From: Ruminococcaceae bacterium UBA2854
GTDB lineage: Bacteria; Bacillota; Clostridia; Oscillospirales; Acutalibacteraceae
Direction of reading: 5' to 3'
DNA: 64,000 nucleotides
Assembly (NCBI GenBank): GCA_002350765.1
Contig: DEFK01000018.1
Location: 1 to 64,000 of the forward strand
Below, in pieces: positions 44,595 to 52,804 of this stretch. Made by a program: the position numbers and the translations under genes. Positions within the stretch are counted from its first letter, which is position 1. The number at the start of each line of letters is the position of its first letter. The notes under the pieces are model-generated. The model worked only from the letters and a program-made list of their open reading frames with translations, was not told where the DNA came from and did no database searches.

Positions 44595-45578
44595 ATGAAA
44601 TCAAGTATAATGAATTATCTTATGAATATAGAAATTGATTTAATAAATGATTATGAACAATTACTTGAAAAGCACTTAATTGCGTCTGGAATCAATTACA
44701 ATAAAAATGATATAATCAATGCCTATTTTAATACAGAAAAAAAGTTAATCGATAGTGTTCCCAGAAAAATATACAAATCTAAAGAGTTTGTTTGTCCTAA
44801 AGGCTATGAACAAAAACTACAAGAAATAGAACAAAAGATTATTTTCGGGAAAAACTTAGTCCCATTTATGAGTAAGAACATCTTAAAAGGCAATTATGAT
44901 GATCTTTTACTCAATGATTGGAATATTTATCATTTTCATTTGTCCGATAAAATGGATAAAAATGAATTTGTAAGAAGGAGCGACTACGAACTGTTTGCCT
45001 ATTTCACATTAGATAGTTGTTATTTTATCCAGATCTATCCGCACAAAAAGAAATCTTTATACTCAACCCAAGAAATGGTACGAATTCTATATAATAATTG
45101 GCCTGAACTAATAGAAAAGCATCATATTATTGGATTATCAGGATTGGCCGAAAAACTAAACGATAGCGATTACGAAACTCTAAGACGTGCTAAAGTTTCA
45201 ACTTTTGTAGAGATTGCTCCTGATAATGTGTTCTGGGGTATAGGCGGTGGATATACTTCTTCGGGACTTTCTCAAGAAGTATTACATAAAAAAGATAATT
45301 ATCTAAGATTTTTGTCAAACGCGCAGAACACAATTACAAATAATCATTTAATAATAAAAAACACTATAAAAAATATGTGTACTTCACATTGTGATCACTA
45401 TAAGTATAAGCTTCTTTTTTTCTCCAAAGATGAATTAACAGTAGCTGAAAAAAACAATAGGAAGATAATTCAAATATTTTTCAGTCAATCAAAATTAAGA
45501 ATATGCGAACCGCAAGAACTATTTGGGTTTACCAGCATAAAGCTATCAAGTGATAAATTGTTATTCTGTTCTGTTTAA
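44595..45578 (+). CDS. Orphan AT-rich gene, possible cargo or defence protein
   Basis: 327 residues, Lys/Asn/Ile-rich, soluble. A central block with IYHFHLSDKMD, ELFAYFTLDSCYFIQIYPH and NNWPEL forms a His- and acid-containing pattern reminiscent of a widespread uncharacterised family (HxHL followed by a Phe-Ile-x-x-x-PH strand), which could be a nuclease core. The gene is more AT-rich than its neighbours, has its own promoter, runs opposite to the previous operon and lies between the two mirror-image hairpins at 42939 and 45684. These are signs of independently acquired cargo. Function unknown. Confidence 0.5.
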   Translation: MKSSIMNYLMNIEIDLINDYEQLLEKHLIASGINYNKNDIINAYFNTEKKLIDSVPRKIYKSKEFVCPKGYEQKLQEIEQKIIFGKNLVPFMSKNILKGNYDDLLLNDWNIYHFHLSDKMDKNEFVRRSDYELFAYFTLDSCYFIQIYPHKKKSLYSTQEMVRILYNNWPELIEKHHIIGLSGLAEKLNDSDYETLRRAKVSTFVEIAPDNVFWGIGGGYTSSGLSQEVLHKKDNYLRFLSNAQNTITNNHLIIKNTIKNMCTSHCDHYKYKLLFFSKDELTVAEKNNRKIIQIFFSQSKLRICEPQELFGFTSIKLSSDKLLFCSV

Positions 45579-45683
45579 AAAACACTAATTAGAATTATTA
45601 TAAATAACATAATTGATCTTTCTATAGCTTCTATCTTGTAAAACATCTTCACAAATGTGATTAGTTTATCTGTCCGAAAAACC

Positions 45684-45725
45684 TGCCACGTTGGAATATA
45701 AAAAAGTTATATTCCAACCTGGCAC
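45684..45725. repeat. Mirror copy of the 42939 hairpin
   Basis: Arms 45691-45702 and 45708-45719 are perfect around the loop AAAAG, extended by TGCCA/TGGCA after one mismatch. The 29-base core 45691-45719 is the exact reverse complement of 42948-42976, but the flanking arm bases differ and still pair, so the outer stems have changed in a compensating way. It lies between the orphan gene and the promoter of leader copy 2. Confidence 0.7.
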
Positions 45726-45759
45726 TTTTACAAATATGTTATAAGCATATCCATATTCA

Positions 45760-45788
45760 TTGACAAAACCAATCTTACACTTTATAAT
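45760..45788 (+). promoter_or_regulatory. Promoter of leader copy 2 and the PcfK/PcfJ/DnaN operon
   Basis: TTGACA (45760-45765), 17-base spacer, TATAAT (45783-45788), identical in layout to the promoter of leader copy 1. The bases just after the -10 (CATATTCA, AGCA, TGATTT, AACAACAT) are also shared with copy 1. Confidence 0.85.
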
Positions 45789-45794
45789 AAAGCC

Positions 45795-46066
45795 ATATTC
45801 AGAGCAATGATTTATTAACAACATATATTTAAGCGGGCAACCGCAATTTGCTTAACGCATCTATCAGTTCAATCAGCAGAACATATTCTTACGAAAGTAC
45901 AGAGTATTGTTCTGCTTTTTTATTTTACAACAGAAAGAGGTGAAAATCTAATCTTTAGCGCCAACACCGCTGAAAAACACTAGCAGAAAACCTTGCTTAG
46001 CAAGGAACAGACAGAAGACTTATCAAATAGACCGGCTAATGTCGGTCTTATGATAGGTCTTTTTTG
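45795..46066 (+). ncRNA. Structured leader RNA, copy 2 (five hairpins, two terminators)
   Basis: In order: P1 GCGG-GCAA-CCGC (45833-45844), terminator-like T1 (45876-45915) with a U-run and a GAAA loop, AACAGAAAGAGGTG, P3 AGCG/CGCT (45957-45971), P4 CCTTGC-TTA-GCAAGG (45991-46005), and T2 (46016-46060): AGACTTATCA pairs with TGATAGGTCT around an inner AGACCG/CGGTCT stem, then six T. Copy 1 keeps every element while the stem bases of P3, P4, T1 and T2 change in pairs, direct evidence that the RNA fold is conserved. The motif after P1 (CAATTTGC, then ACGCATCTAT) is kept as sequence. It should govern the PcfK/PcfJ/DnaN operon. The 45957-46066 part is entirely non-coding. Confidence 0.8.
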
Positions 46067-46094
46067 TCGTCGTATAACAGAAAGGACAATTACA

Positions 46095-46940
46095 ATGTCA
46101 GAAACCAAAAATATCTCTGAGTATCTTTCGTATGATGAAATAATCGAAAAAGCTATCGAGAAAATCGAGAGCGGAACTGAGGATTTTTTGAAGTTCAAGG
46201 ACACAAAGGTGTTCAAAAAGCTTCTCGGACTGTATTCAGGCAAGAAACATGAAGATATTCCCCCTGAATTCAAGCTAAACGTCGATAAGGGCGATAAGGT
46301 CGCTGTATGTATCGCTACGGGAATTGCTCCGAGCGTCAGCGAAACGCTTATATCGTTCTGCAAACAGTCAGGAAACTTTGCCTACAAGGTACTTACAAGC
46401 CCCAAGAGCTATACTCATTGTATCGCATATCTTGTCAGTAAAGTAATTTATGATAAGGAACACAGCAAATCTAACGCTTCTATTTCCGACGTTGAAACAT
46501 ATCAGAATGCAATTAAATTCTTCGTTCCTGAGGGTTCTCTTTCTTTTCAGCTGAACCTTGATATTCCCGATTTCAAGGCAGAACCCGTAACCGCCTTTGA
46601 TGTTGCTAATCTTCAACTTGATTATAAGCAGTTTTCCGATAAAGCGGAAGCTGAAATCAAAAGAGCCGAAGAAAAGAAAGCGAAGGAAAAGGAAGAAAAG
46701 AAACAGGCTGCTGCAAAGAAAAAAGAAGCCGAGGAAAAGAAGAAGATCCGTGAACAGCTTAAGAAAGAAAAAGAAGCTTTTGAGAAAGCTCAACAGTCTT
46801 TTCTCCCGGTTGATGAAACCGAACCTAAAGAAAAGTCTAAACCGAAAGCCAAGAGGAACTCCTCCCCTACTTCCACCTCCAAAATCCTTTCAATACCTGA
46901 GCCTGTTCAGAAGGTTGATCAGCTCACGCTTTTCATATAG
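46095..46940 (+). CDS. PcfK-like protein with C-terminal sliding-clamp-binding motif
   Basis: 281 residues. The N-terminal 190 residues are a mixed soluble domain; about 190-255 is a Lys/Glu/Ala-rich single helix or coiled coil, followed by a disordered linker and the extreme C-terminus DQLTLFI. QLTLF fits the bacterial beta-clamp-binding pentapeptide QL[SD]LF closely, and this operon encodes its own clamp (48977). PcfK and PcfJ occur together in conjugative plasmids such as pCF10, where their role is undefined; the order here supports the name, though sequence identity to PcfK was not checked. ATG 46095 follows ATAACAGAAAGG, directly after leader hairpin T2. Confidence 0.6.
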   Translation: MSETKNISEYLSYDEIIEKAIEKIESGTEDFLKFKDTKVFKKLLGLYSGKKHEDIPPEFKLNVDKGDKVAVCIATGIAPSVSETLISFCKQSGNFAYKVLTSPKSYTHCIAYLVSKVIYDKEHSKSNASISDVETYQNAIKFFVPEGSLSFQLNLDIPDFKAEPVTAFDVANLQLDYKQFSDKAEAEIKRAEEKKAKEKEEKKQAAAKKKEAEEKKKIREQLKKEKEAFEKAQQSFLPVDETEPKEKSKPKAKRNSSPTSTSKILSIPEPVQKVDQLTLFI

Positions 46941-46948
46941 GAGGAGTT

Positions 46949-48955
46949 ATGCTTAACAAAAGAACTTTGCGTAAGCTTGAGCCTCCCATATGTAAAAAGG
47001 CAGAAGAGTATTTCTCTAATGTGGAGAAGTTGGATTTCGTGCTTCAGTTTTCAACTCATATTGTTGATCATCAAAGATTGCTTTTCATTGACATTTTCGG
47101 TAAGCAAGGTGATTTGTTACGCGTATTTGTTCACCGTACAAGCGCTAAGAAGGACGAATATGAATATACAACATTCAATTATTCGACGAAGAAGTGGTTG
47201 TCTGCGTCTATTCAGAATCTTCGCAAACGCGATGAGTGCGGCAACAGGGATTATCTTCTTTACAGCAAGGAAAAAGCGTTTATAAATTCTCAAGTTGCAA
47301 TCGATTATTTCAGGTTTAGCGCTAACTCAACAGATTGTCTGTTGTTTAATATCAACAACTGTATGCTGAGAGCTGAAACTAACAGGCTGGAAGCTAAAAG
47401 GATAAAACTTGCGGATTATATGAAAGGTGTCCCGAATCCGTCAAACCGTCAGCGTAAATGGATGGAAACTCTTTTTTATGATGAGATTATCGGTTTTGCT
47501 AAAGGAAAATCCGTGTTTTGCGGATACTGCGGTAAGACTTTTAAGACTGAAATTGCATTGAAGTCAAAGTCTGAAACTCAATGCCCTTGTTGTAAAGCAA
47601 AACTTTTAATCAGAAGTCACTCATACAGAGGCAGACGCGACGGACTGCGAAGACCTGCGTATATAATCACAAAGCACAAGGGAAAAGCTATTCTAAGGCA
47701 TTTCACAGTCACAAAATTCTTTAACGAAAAACATGAAGGCGTGTTTGATTACTTTGAATTTGCCCGTGATGTTGTCAATGAAGATGGATTGCTCAAATGC
47801 GAAAGAGATTATTGGTACAAGTGGAGAAAAGGCAGATATACTGACTTTAATAACTTCTTTCATACTTCTCCGTATAAATACGGCTGTTTATATCGAGGCA
47901 ACCTGAAATCCGCAATAAATAATACTCCTATTCAGTATTGCGGAATCGAGTTTACCGATAAGTATGAAGAAATCAGATGGGATATGTATCTCGACGCCTA
48001 CTACAAGTATCCGATTCTTGAGTCATTAATTAAGATCGGCGGGTTTAATCGACTTTCACTTGATATTTGCGATGCGGTAAACGCTAAAATTAGGCACTAC
48101 CGTAATTACCCTGATACTAAGTTCCTTGAATATTTAAAGCCCGGTGCTACTACCCTATCCGACTTCTTAGGCATCCAGAGAAACCATCTGTCAGATATCA
48201 TTTCCAATAATCTTTCATTGGAAGAAGTGATAAATCTTCAGAGGCTTAAAAACGCCAATGTCAGAGTCACAAAGGAAGAAATCAAGTATTTGATCGGTGA
48301 GAAAAACGCTGTAAAGCTTATTTCTTCCTGCGAAAAGACAAAGCTTTCGGTTCACAAGGTTCTTCGATATATTGAACAGCAAAAATCGAATATTTCCTTC
48401 TATGTAAGGTATATTGAGGAATGTGAAAAGCTGGGATTGGATTTAACTTCCTCAAGGGTTAACCGGACAAGAAACCTTGATGAAATGTTCACGAAGGTTT
48501 ACGACTCTAATCAGGTTGGCGTAGATAAGAAGCTAAAGGATACTTACAGCCGTCTTTACACCTATAATCTGTCTAAGCTCAATGCTACCATTGATGGATT
48601 ATGCTTTTCTGTTCCTAAGAGCTTTACCGACTTTGTAAAGCAAGGAACTGCTCTAAAGCATTGTATTTGCCGAGATTCCTCGTACTTTAAGAAGGTGGTT
48701 GACTGCCGAGCTATTTTGGTGTTCATATCAGACGCAAAGAATCCAAATAAGCCGTTATTTACCTGTGAAGTATCAAATGGATTTTGTTCAGGAGAGCTTA
48801 GAAATTCAATGTGCAATGGATATGATAACAAGACTCATCCCAACGAAAAGCAGAACTCAGTCATTGAAAAGTTCATTAAGTACGTAAATAACATCTTCAC
48901 TTGCAAAGACTGTAAGATAATACTCAGAGAACAGCCGCAATTAGCGTCTGCATAA
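46949..48955 (+). CDS. PcfJ-domain protein
   Basis: 668 residues. A zinc-binding segment FCGYCGKTFKTEI with a second Cys pair PCCKAKL lies at about 190-220. The C-terminal part has the PcfJ hallmark: FTDFVKQGTALKHCICRDSSYFKKVV then ILVFISDAKNPNKPLFTCEVSN and GELRNSMCNGYDN. PcfJ proteins are common in Firmicutes conjugative elements and often lie near replication or relaxase genes; their activity is unknown. AGGAGGAG precedes the ATG, and the gene is eight bases after the PcfK-like gene. Confidence 0.85.
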   Translation: MLNKRTLRKLEPPICKKAEEYFSNVEKLDFVLQFSTHIVDHQRLLFIDIFGKQGDLLRVFVHRTSAKKDEYEYTTFNYSTKKWLSASIQNLRKRDECGNRDYLLYSKEKAFINSQVAIDYFRFSANSTDCLLFNINNCMLRAETNRLEAKRIKLADYMKGVPNPSNRQRKWMETLFYDEIIGFAKGKSVFCGYCGKTFKTEIALKSKSETQCPCCKAKLLIRSHSYRGRRDGLRRPAYIITKHKGKAILRHFTVTKFFNEKHEGVFDYFEFARDVVNEDGLLKCERDYWYKWRKGRYTDFNNFFHTSPYKYGCLYRGNLKSAINNTPIQYCGIEFTDKYEEIRWDMYLDAYYKYPILESLIKIGGFNRLSLDICDAVNAKIRHYRNYPDTKFLEYLKPGATTLSDFLGIQRNHLSDIISNNLSLEEVINLQRLKNANVRVTKEEIKYLIGEKNAVKLISSCEKTKLSVHKVLRYIEQQKSNISFYVRYIEECEKLGLDLTSSRVNRTRNLDEMFTKVYDSNQVGVDKKLKDTYSRLYTYNLSKLNATIDGLCFSVPKSFTDFVKQGTALKHCICRDSSYFKKVVDCRAILVFISDAKNPNKPLFTCEVSNGFCSGELRNSMCNGYDNKTHPNEKQNSVIEKFIKYVNNIFTCKDCKIILREQPQLASA

Positions 48956-48976
48956 TACAACAGAAAGGATTACATT

Positions 48977-50098
48977 ATGAAAATTACATTTATCAAATCA
49001 GACGTATTGGAGTGCTTGGAGAAAGTTAACTCCGCAGTATCTAAAAAGAACACAAATATCCCTGCTCTTGAGGGTGTGCTTATCACTGCCAAAGATAAAA
49101 CGCTCACTCTTACAGGGTTTGACCTTGAGATTGGCATTAAAGCCGTTATAAAGGACGATATCTTTGTTCAGGAGGAAGGCGCCGTGGTTATCGCAGCCAA
49201 GCTCTTTGCGGATATTCTTAAAAAGAGTAACGACGAGCGCGTAACGCTGCAGGATGAAGATACTACCGTTCTTATCCAGAGTGGACGAGGAAAGTTCAAA
49301 TTACCTTTCATAGAGGCAAAAGACTATCCTGATGTTCCGTCATTCGATGAAACCAACAGTGTCGAACTACCTGCCGAAACATTGAGGTCTATGCTTTCGC
49401 AGACTATTTACGCTGTATCGGACGATAACAACAAAGCTATCTATACGGGTTCATTATTCAAATTCGTTGATTCTGAGCTAACTGTGGTAGCAATAGACGG
49501 CTTTCGTATGGCAGTTCGCAAGGAAGAATTGCCTGAGTCAGCTAATTTCGAGATTGTTATTCCGAAAAAGGCTCAACTAAACCTTTTGAAAATCATCGGC
49601 AAATTCGACTCAAAGAAAAAAGACGTCAAAGTCAAAATCATCTCCGGCAAGAAGCATGTTGCTTTCCGTGTGGAGAATTACACGATTATAACCAGGCATC
49701 TTGAAGGCACATTCCTTGACTACGAGGCGACTATACCGAAAGAATACAAAACCTCGGCAGTTGTCGAGGTCGTCAAAATCAAGGATTCTGTTGAGCGCAT
49801 GTCACTTTTGAGTCAATCGGATAAGGTCAAAAGTCCTGTTAAGTGTCACTTCTCGGATGATAAGATTGACTTTACCTGCTCCTCAACAATGGGCAAAGCT
49901 GATGATACTCTGGAAGTTACAGTCACAGGAGAAGATACTGAAATCGGCTTCAACAATAAGTATCTCATTGACGCTTTGAAGTATGTTGAAAGCGATGAGG
50001 TTAAACTCACGCTAAACGGCTCACTTGCTCCGATGATTATCGGTCCGAAAGACGGCGACAGCTTTCTCAATATGGTTGTCCCAATGCGTCTCTCATAA
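48977..50098 (+). CDS. dnaN: Element-encoded DNA polymerase III beta clamp
   Basis: 373 residues, the normal length of DnaN with its three repeated domains; MKITFIKSDVLECLEKVNSAVSKKN at the start and the C-terminal MIIGPKDGDSFLNMVVPMRLS fit beta clamps (the usual ending has P-MR-L). Clamps hold the polymerase on DNA. The host must have its own dnaN near dnaA, so this is an accessory copy, presumably to favour replication of the element through partners such as the PcfK-like protein. ACAACAGAAAGGA precedes the ATG. Confidence 0.95.
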   Translation: MKITFIKSDVLECLEKVNSAVSKKNTNIPALEGVLITAKDKTLTLTGFDLEIGIKAVIKDDIFVQEEGAVVIAAKLFADILKKSNDERVTLQDEDTTVLIQSGRGKFKLPFIEAKDYPDVPSFDETNSVELPAETLRSMLSQTIYAVSDDNNKAIYTGSLFKFVDSELTVVAIDGFRMAVRKEELPESANFEIVIPKKAQLNLLKIIGKFDSKKKDVKVKIISGKKHVAFRVENYTIITRHLEGTFLDYEATIPKEYKTSAVVEVVKIKDSVERMSLLSQSDKVKSPVKCHFSDDKIDFTCSSTMGKADDTLEVTVTGEDTEIGFNNKYLIDALKYVESDEVKLTLNGSLAPMIIGPKDGDSFLNMVVPMRLS

Positions 50099-50117
50099 TA
50101 GTTTCATAATATCAAAA

Positions 50118-50142
50118 GCTCCTGTCCATAATGGGCAGGAGC
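50118..50142. terminator. Hairpin after dnaN
   Basis: GCTCCTGTCC pairs with GGGCAGGAGC. On the minus strand it is followed by TTTTGATATT, on the plus strand by AAAAATG, so it works best for minus-strand readthrough and only weakly for the dnaN operon. Confidence 0.55.
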
Positions 50143-50150
50143 AAAAATGA

Positions 50151-50178
50151 TTGACTTATTGATTTTTTGTGTTAAAAT
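50151..50178 (+). promoter_or_regulatory. Promoter of a short transcript after dnaN
   Basis: TTGACT (50151-50156), 16-base spacer, TAAAAT (50173-50178). Transcription would start about 50185 at GGGTCAG. Confidence 0.6.
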
Positions 50179-50184
50179 TATATT

Positions 50185-50430
50185 GGGTCAGTTGATCACT
50201 CCTTCCCTGACCCACCAGATCCAGGGGGATCCTTCGGGAAAAAAGCAAATGTTTGAGAAGTATTATTGGAAGGAGTATGCGTATGAACAAAATTTTAAGA
50301 ATAATTGCAAGGTTTTTCCTAGATGTTATATCATCATTAACAATTACAATTAAAACACCATTCATTGATTTTACATTTGCTCCCTTTGAAAACAATCCCA
50401 CACAGACTATCTGTGTGGGTCATTTTTTTT
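50185..50430 (+). ncRNA. Short structured transcript with a small hydrophobic ORF lacking a stop before its terminator
   Basis: The RNA would begin with hairpin GGGTCAG/CTGACCC (50185-50213), then GATCC-AGGG-GGATC (50219-50232), then AAGGAG and ATG 50283. The ORF reads MNKILRIIARFFLDVISS and continues hydrophobic then polar, passing in frame through the terminator stem CCCACACAGA/TCTGTGTGGG (50397-50419) and its eight T. No in-frame stop occurs before the terminator, so the mRNA would be non-stop; the frame formally closes only at 50501. It may be a type I-like toxin peptide, a tmRNA-controlled gene, or a pure sRNA. Confidence 0.45.
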
Positions 50431-51609
50431 TGCAATTTTTGCATTTGATATCTCCATTATATGATTTACATAATCCGAGAAGTCGCTGTTCATTTTACTG
50501 ACGTCATTCACAGATGATTTAAGAGTATCACGTCTGAAAATGAGCGCGGCGAACAATCTGTGAACCCAACAGAAGGGTAGCAAGAACGGAAGATATTTAA
50601 GAATTTTGTAGCGCGGTCTCATCTGCGAATATTTTAATTGCCAGCGGTCGGCAAAGTATGTTATTTTACCCCACAAAGTGCGCTTTTCGCCGTGTCCTTT
50701 ATCATAATCAAGCACCAATCTATTATCTGCGTTGCCAAAGGTCGAATTATTGAATACAAACTCCGCTATCTCAATTGTTTCATCTGTTGGCTTCTCTCCG
50801 TCAAAGAAAAATCTATTGAGTGTAAGAGTAGTATCTAAGAAGCCTTCCATTCCAAAGATTCTCAGTTCTGAACAGATGTAGTCCATATCAAGCTGCATCT
50901 TCTTTGTCATAACATAGATATCAAGATACTGCCTCAGTCCGCAACCGCCGAATGTAAAGTGTTTATACAAATGGCACAGTACATGAATAAAGAAATCATC
51001 AGTTTTGTAAAGATGATAATACTTGTATCCATCTTTTATATCTGTGTGCTTAAACGGCTCGTCAAAATAGCCCTCAAAGTCATAATCATCAGGAAATAAA
51101 TCCTTATGCAACTCAATATGTAAAGACGGCTTCTTCACATAACTAATATCATTCGTTTCGAAATCCGTTTTCTTTTCATATCCAAGTTTGAACAGAACTT
51201 GCTCAGTGTCTTCTATCCTCTGTCCAACATAGATGTCAATATCCGTAAAAGTTCTTAACGCTGGATTAGGATACAAATTCTTTAAAATTGCACCTTTGAG
51301 TGGAAGAAAAGGAATCCCTGATTTTTCCAATGCATCAAAAACTTGTTGTCCGCCAAGCTCAAATCTTGCTTCTCTGAGCAAATTTAGCTTATAATCGTCT
51401 TGGAACTCCTTTAACTGAGCATCATCATACCCTAACTTTTTCAAAGCAACGTATGCCATATTGGTAACATCTTGCTCTTTTTGATAGTTATATAGTCCTC
51501 CAAGTGTCATGCCTTCAGGCAAAGGCATAGGCTCTGTATCATTCAACACAGAGCTCAATAAACGACAAGTATATAAACCATAAATCATGTTAGCAGATAG
51601 ATTAGGCAT
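50407..51609 (-). CDS. Nucleotidyltransferase-fold protein (NTP_transf_5-like)
   Basis: 400 residues. The core FLPLKGAILKNLYPNPALRTFTDIDIYV has the KG, YP and R-x-x-x-DIDI pattern of the uncharacterised nucleotidyltransferase family PF14907, followed by IELHKDLFPDD and a helical domain with FIHVLCHLYKHF. Members often lie near surface-polysaccharide or peptide-modification genes; the substrate is unknown. The C-terminal 70 residues are basic with a hydrophobic stretch. It appears to be single-gene cargo and shares its terminator with the short plus-strand transcript. Confidence 0.75.
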   Translation of the reverse strand: MPNLSANMIYGLYTCRLLSSVLNDTEPMPLPEGMTLGGLYNYQKEQDVTNMAYVALKKLGYDDAQLKEFQDDYKLNLLREARFELGGQQVFDALEKSGIPFLPLKGAILKNLYPNPALRTFTDIDIYVGQRIEDTEQVLFKLGYEKKTDFETNDISYVKKPSLHIELHKDLFPDDYDFEGYFDEPFKHTDIKDGYKYYHLYKTDDFFIHVLCHLYKHFTFGGCGLRQYLDIYVMTKKMQLDMDYICSELRIFGMEGFLDTTLTLNRFFFDGEKPTDETIEIAEFVFNNSTFGNADNRLVLDYDKGHGEKRTLWGKITYFADRWQLKYSQMRPRYKILKYLPFLLPFCWVHRLFAALIFRRDTLKSSVNDVSKMNSDFSDYVNHIMEISNAKIAKKNDPHR

Positions 51610-51753
51610 AGTTCTTTAGTCCTTCAATCATAAATTCCTGTATAAATATATCATAATACAAACAATTAATCAATAAAATGCATTCAAATAATCATCTTTT
51701 GATTGCCAAAAGGTTATGGCGACAAGCAAATGGGGATATGCTTGTCGCCATAT

Positions 51754-52188
51754 TTATGGATTACACACTTGACAAGGAGTGTACCCAACCTGAATTAGTT
51801 CCTCTCTCGTACTCTGTGTTATTCTTTTATTGTACTCTGCAATTGTTTCTACATAATAGCAATCCTCAGTATGAAATCTCCCGGTATTTGTGTTAAGAAC
51901 ATAAGTATATACAGGTGATTCAATTGTCTTTTTCTTCGACTTCTTCTTTTTCTTCTTAGAAATCTTTTGCTTAATATCCTTATTCTTTGGAGTTGTTTCG
52001 TGTACTACTTCTGTTGAAATTAATGTTCCGTTAGAACTTATATCAGGCGCTTGAACAAAAGCATGATCTATTAGTTCCCAATTCAACGCAACAACAGAAG
52101 AACAGACCAAAACACAGACAAGTAGAGCTCCTATTACTATTCCCTTGATTACTCTTGCTTTATTCAATTTCTCAGTTTTCTTTTCCAT
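51754..52188 (-). CDS. Membrane protein with C-terminal Cys/His small domain
   Basis: 144 residues from ATG 52188. One transmembrane helix (about 17-38), a Lys/Ser-rich linker (about 75-95), and a C-terminal domain YVLNTNTGRFHTEDCYYVE ... GYTPCQVCNP. That domain, with His, Cys and a final C-x-x-C, recurs at the end of secreted nucleases and wall proteins in Firmicutes and probably binds zinc. It faces outward if the helix is a signal anchor. The gene is preceded by a clear terminator/antiterminator pair at 52203-52251. Confidence 0.6.
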   Translation of the reverse strand: MEKKTEKLNKARVIKGIVIGALLVCVLVCSSVVALNWELIDHAFVQAPDISSNGTLISTEVVHETTPKNKDIKQKISKKKKKKSKKKTIESPVYTYVLNTNTGRFHTEDCYYVETIAEYNKRITQSTREELIQVGYTPCQVCNP

Positions 52189-52202
52189 ATCAAAAACAAA
52201 AA

Positions 52203-52251
52203 GTGCGCAACCAGCAGAGCTGACTACGCACGAAAAACACAATGCTCTGCT
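52203..52251 (-). promoter_or_regulatory. Attenuator with alternative antiterminator pairing
   Basis: On the minus strand the terminator is GTGCG-TA-GTCAGC-TCT-GCTGGT-T-GCGCAC (52203-52231) followed by TTTTTGTTTTTG. Eight bases of it (GCTCTGCT, 52213-52220) can instead pair exactly with AGCAGAGC (52244-52251) upstream, which would prevent terminator folding. This mutually exclusive layout is that of a regulated leader; the signal is unknown. The rest of 52252-52480 holds only an inverted repeat GTTTTTACA/TGTAAAAAC near 52304-52324. Confidence 0.6.
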
Positions 52252-52480
52252 TTTGCCGAGCAATTCTAACCTTACTATGATAGTATGTAGAAATAGAGCA
52301 TGTGTTTTTACACAATGTAAAAACGCACACTAATCATAGTAAGTTTTAAAAAATTGTCTCGGCTAAATTATTTTACCATAGTCAAGCCTATTTATCAACA
52401 TTTATTCATGAAAAATTCCTACTAGGAACATAATAAACACTATATCTCACAGAAATGCCGCCCATCCCGGACGGCATTTC

Positions 52481-52804
52481 CTATACCAGCGGCAAGCCTA
52501 AAACCCGATTAGCTGTATTGACATATTTTATGTACTCTAATCGAAGCTCCTTATAATACTCTTTACCTTCTTCGGTTATTGAGTAGTTGATTCGCCTTGT
52601 ACCGTTAGGTATAAACTCGCTTGTTCTTGAAGAAAAGACATATTCATATATTGATAAGTCTTTTGCGTATGCCGATACTCGTCCCATGGAAATCTTAAAA
52701 TCATAATCCTCTTTTAAGGCTTGCTGGATCTCCACACACTTCATAGGTTCGTTCCTATCTATCAAAATCTTGAGCACCGCCATCTTATTGACGCTAGGTA
52801 ACAT
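52481..52804 (-). CDS. Winged-helix DNA-binding protein
   Basis: 107 residues. The pattern MAVLKILIDRNEPMKCVEIQQAL followed by SMGRVSAYAKDL and RRINYSITEEGKEYYKEL is that of small winged-helix regulators. GGAGGGAGG lies before the ATG. It overlaps the end of the pentapeptide-repeat gene by 11 bases and is the last gene of the ParA/ParB operon, so it may regulate it. A hairpin GAAATGCCG/CGGCATTTC at 52452-52480 lies at its stop codon. Confidence 0.65.
   Translation of the reverse strand: MLPSVNKMAVLKILIDRNEPMKCVEIQQALKEDYDFKISMGRVSAYAKDLSIYEYVFSSRTSEFIPNGTRRINYSITEEGKEYYKELRLEYIKYVNTANRVLGLPLV

Noticed and set aside
46597..46956. Lys/Arg-rich plus-strand ORF overlapping the PcfK-like gene
   Set aside because: It is the shifted-frame shadow of the Lys/Glu repeat region of the PcfK-like protein, without its own ribosome binding site.
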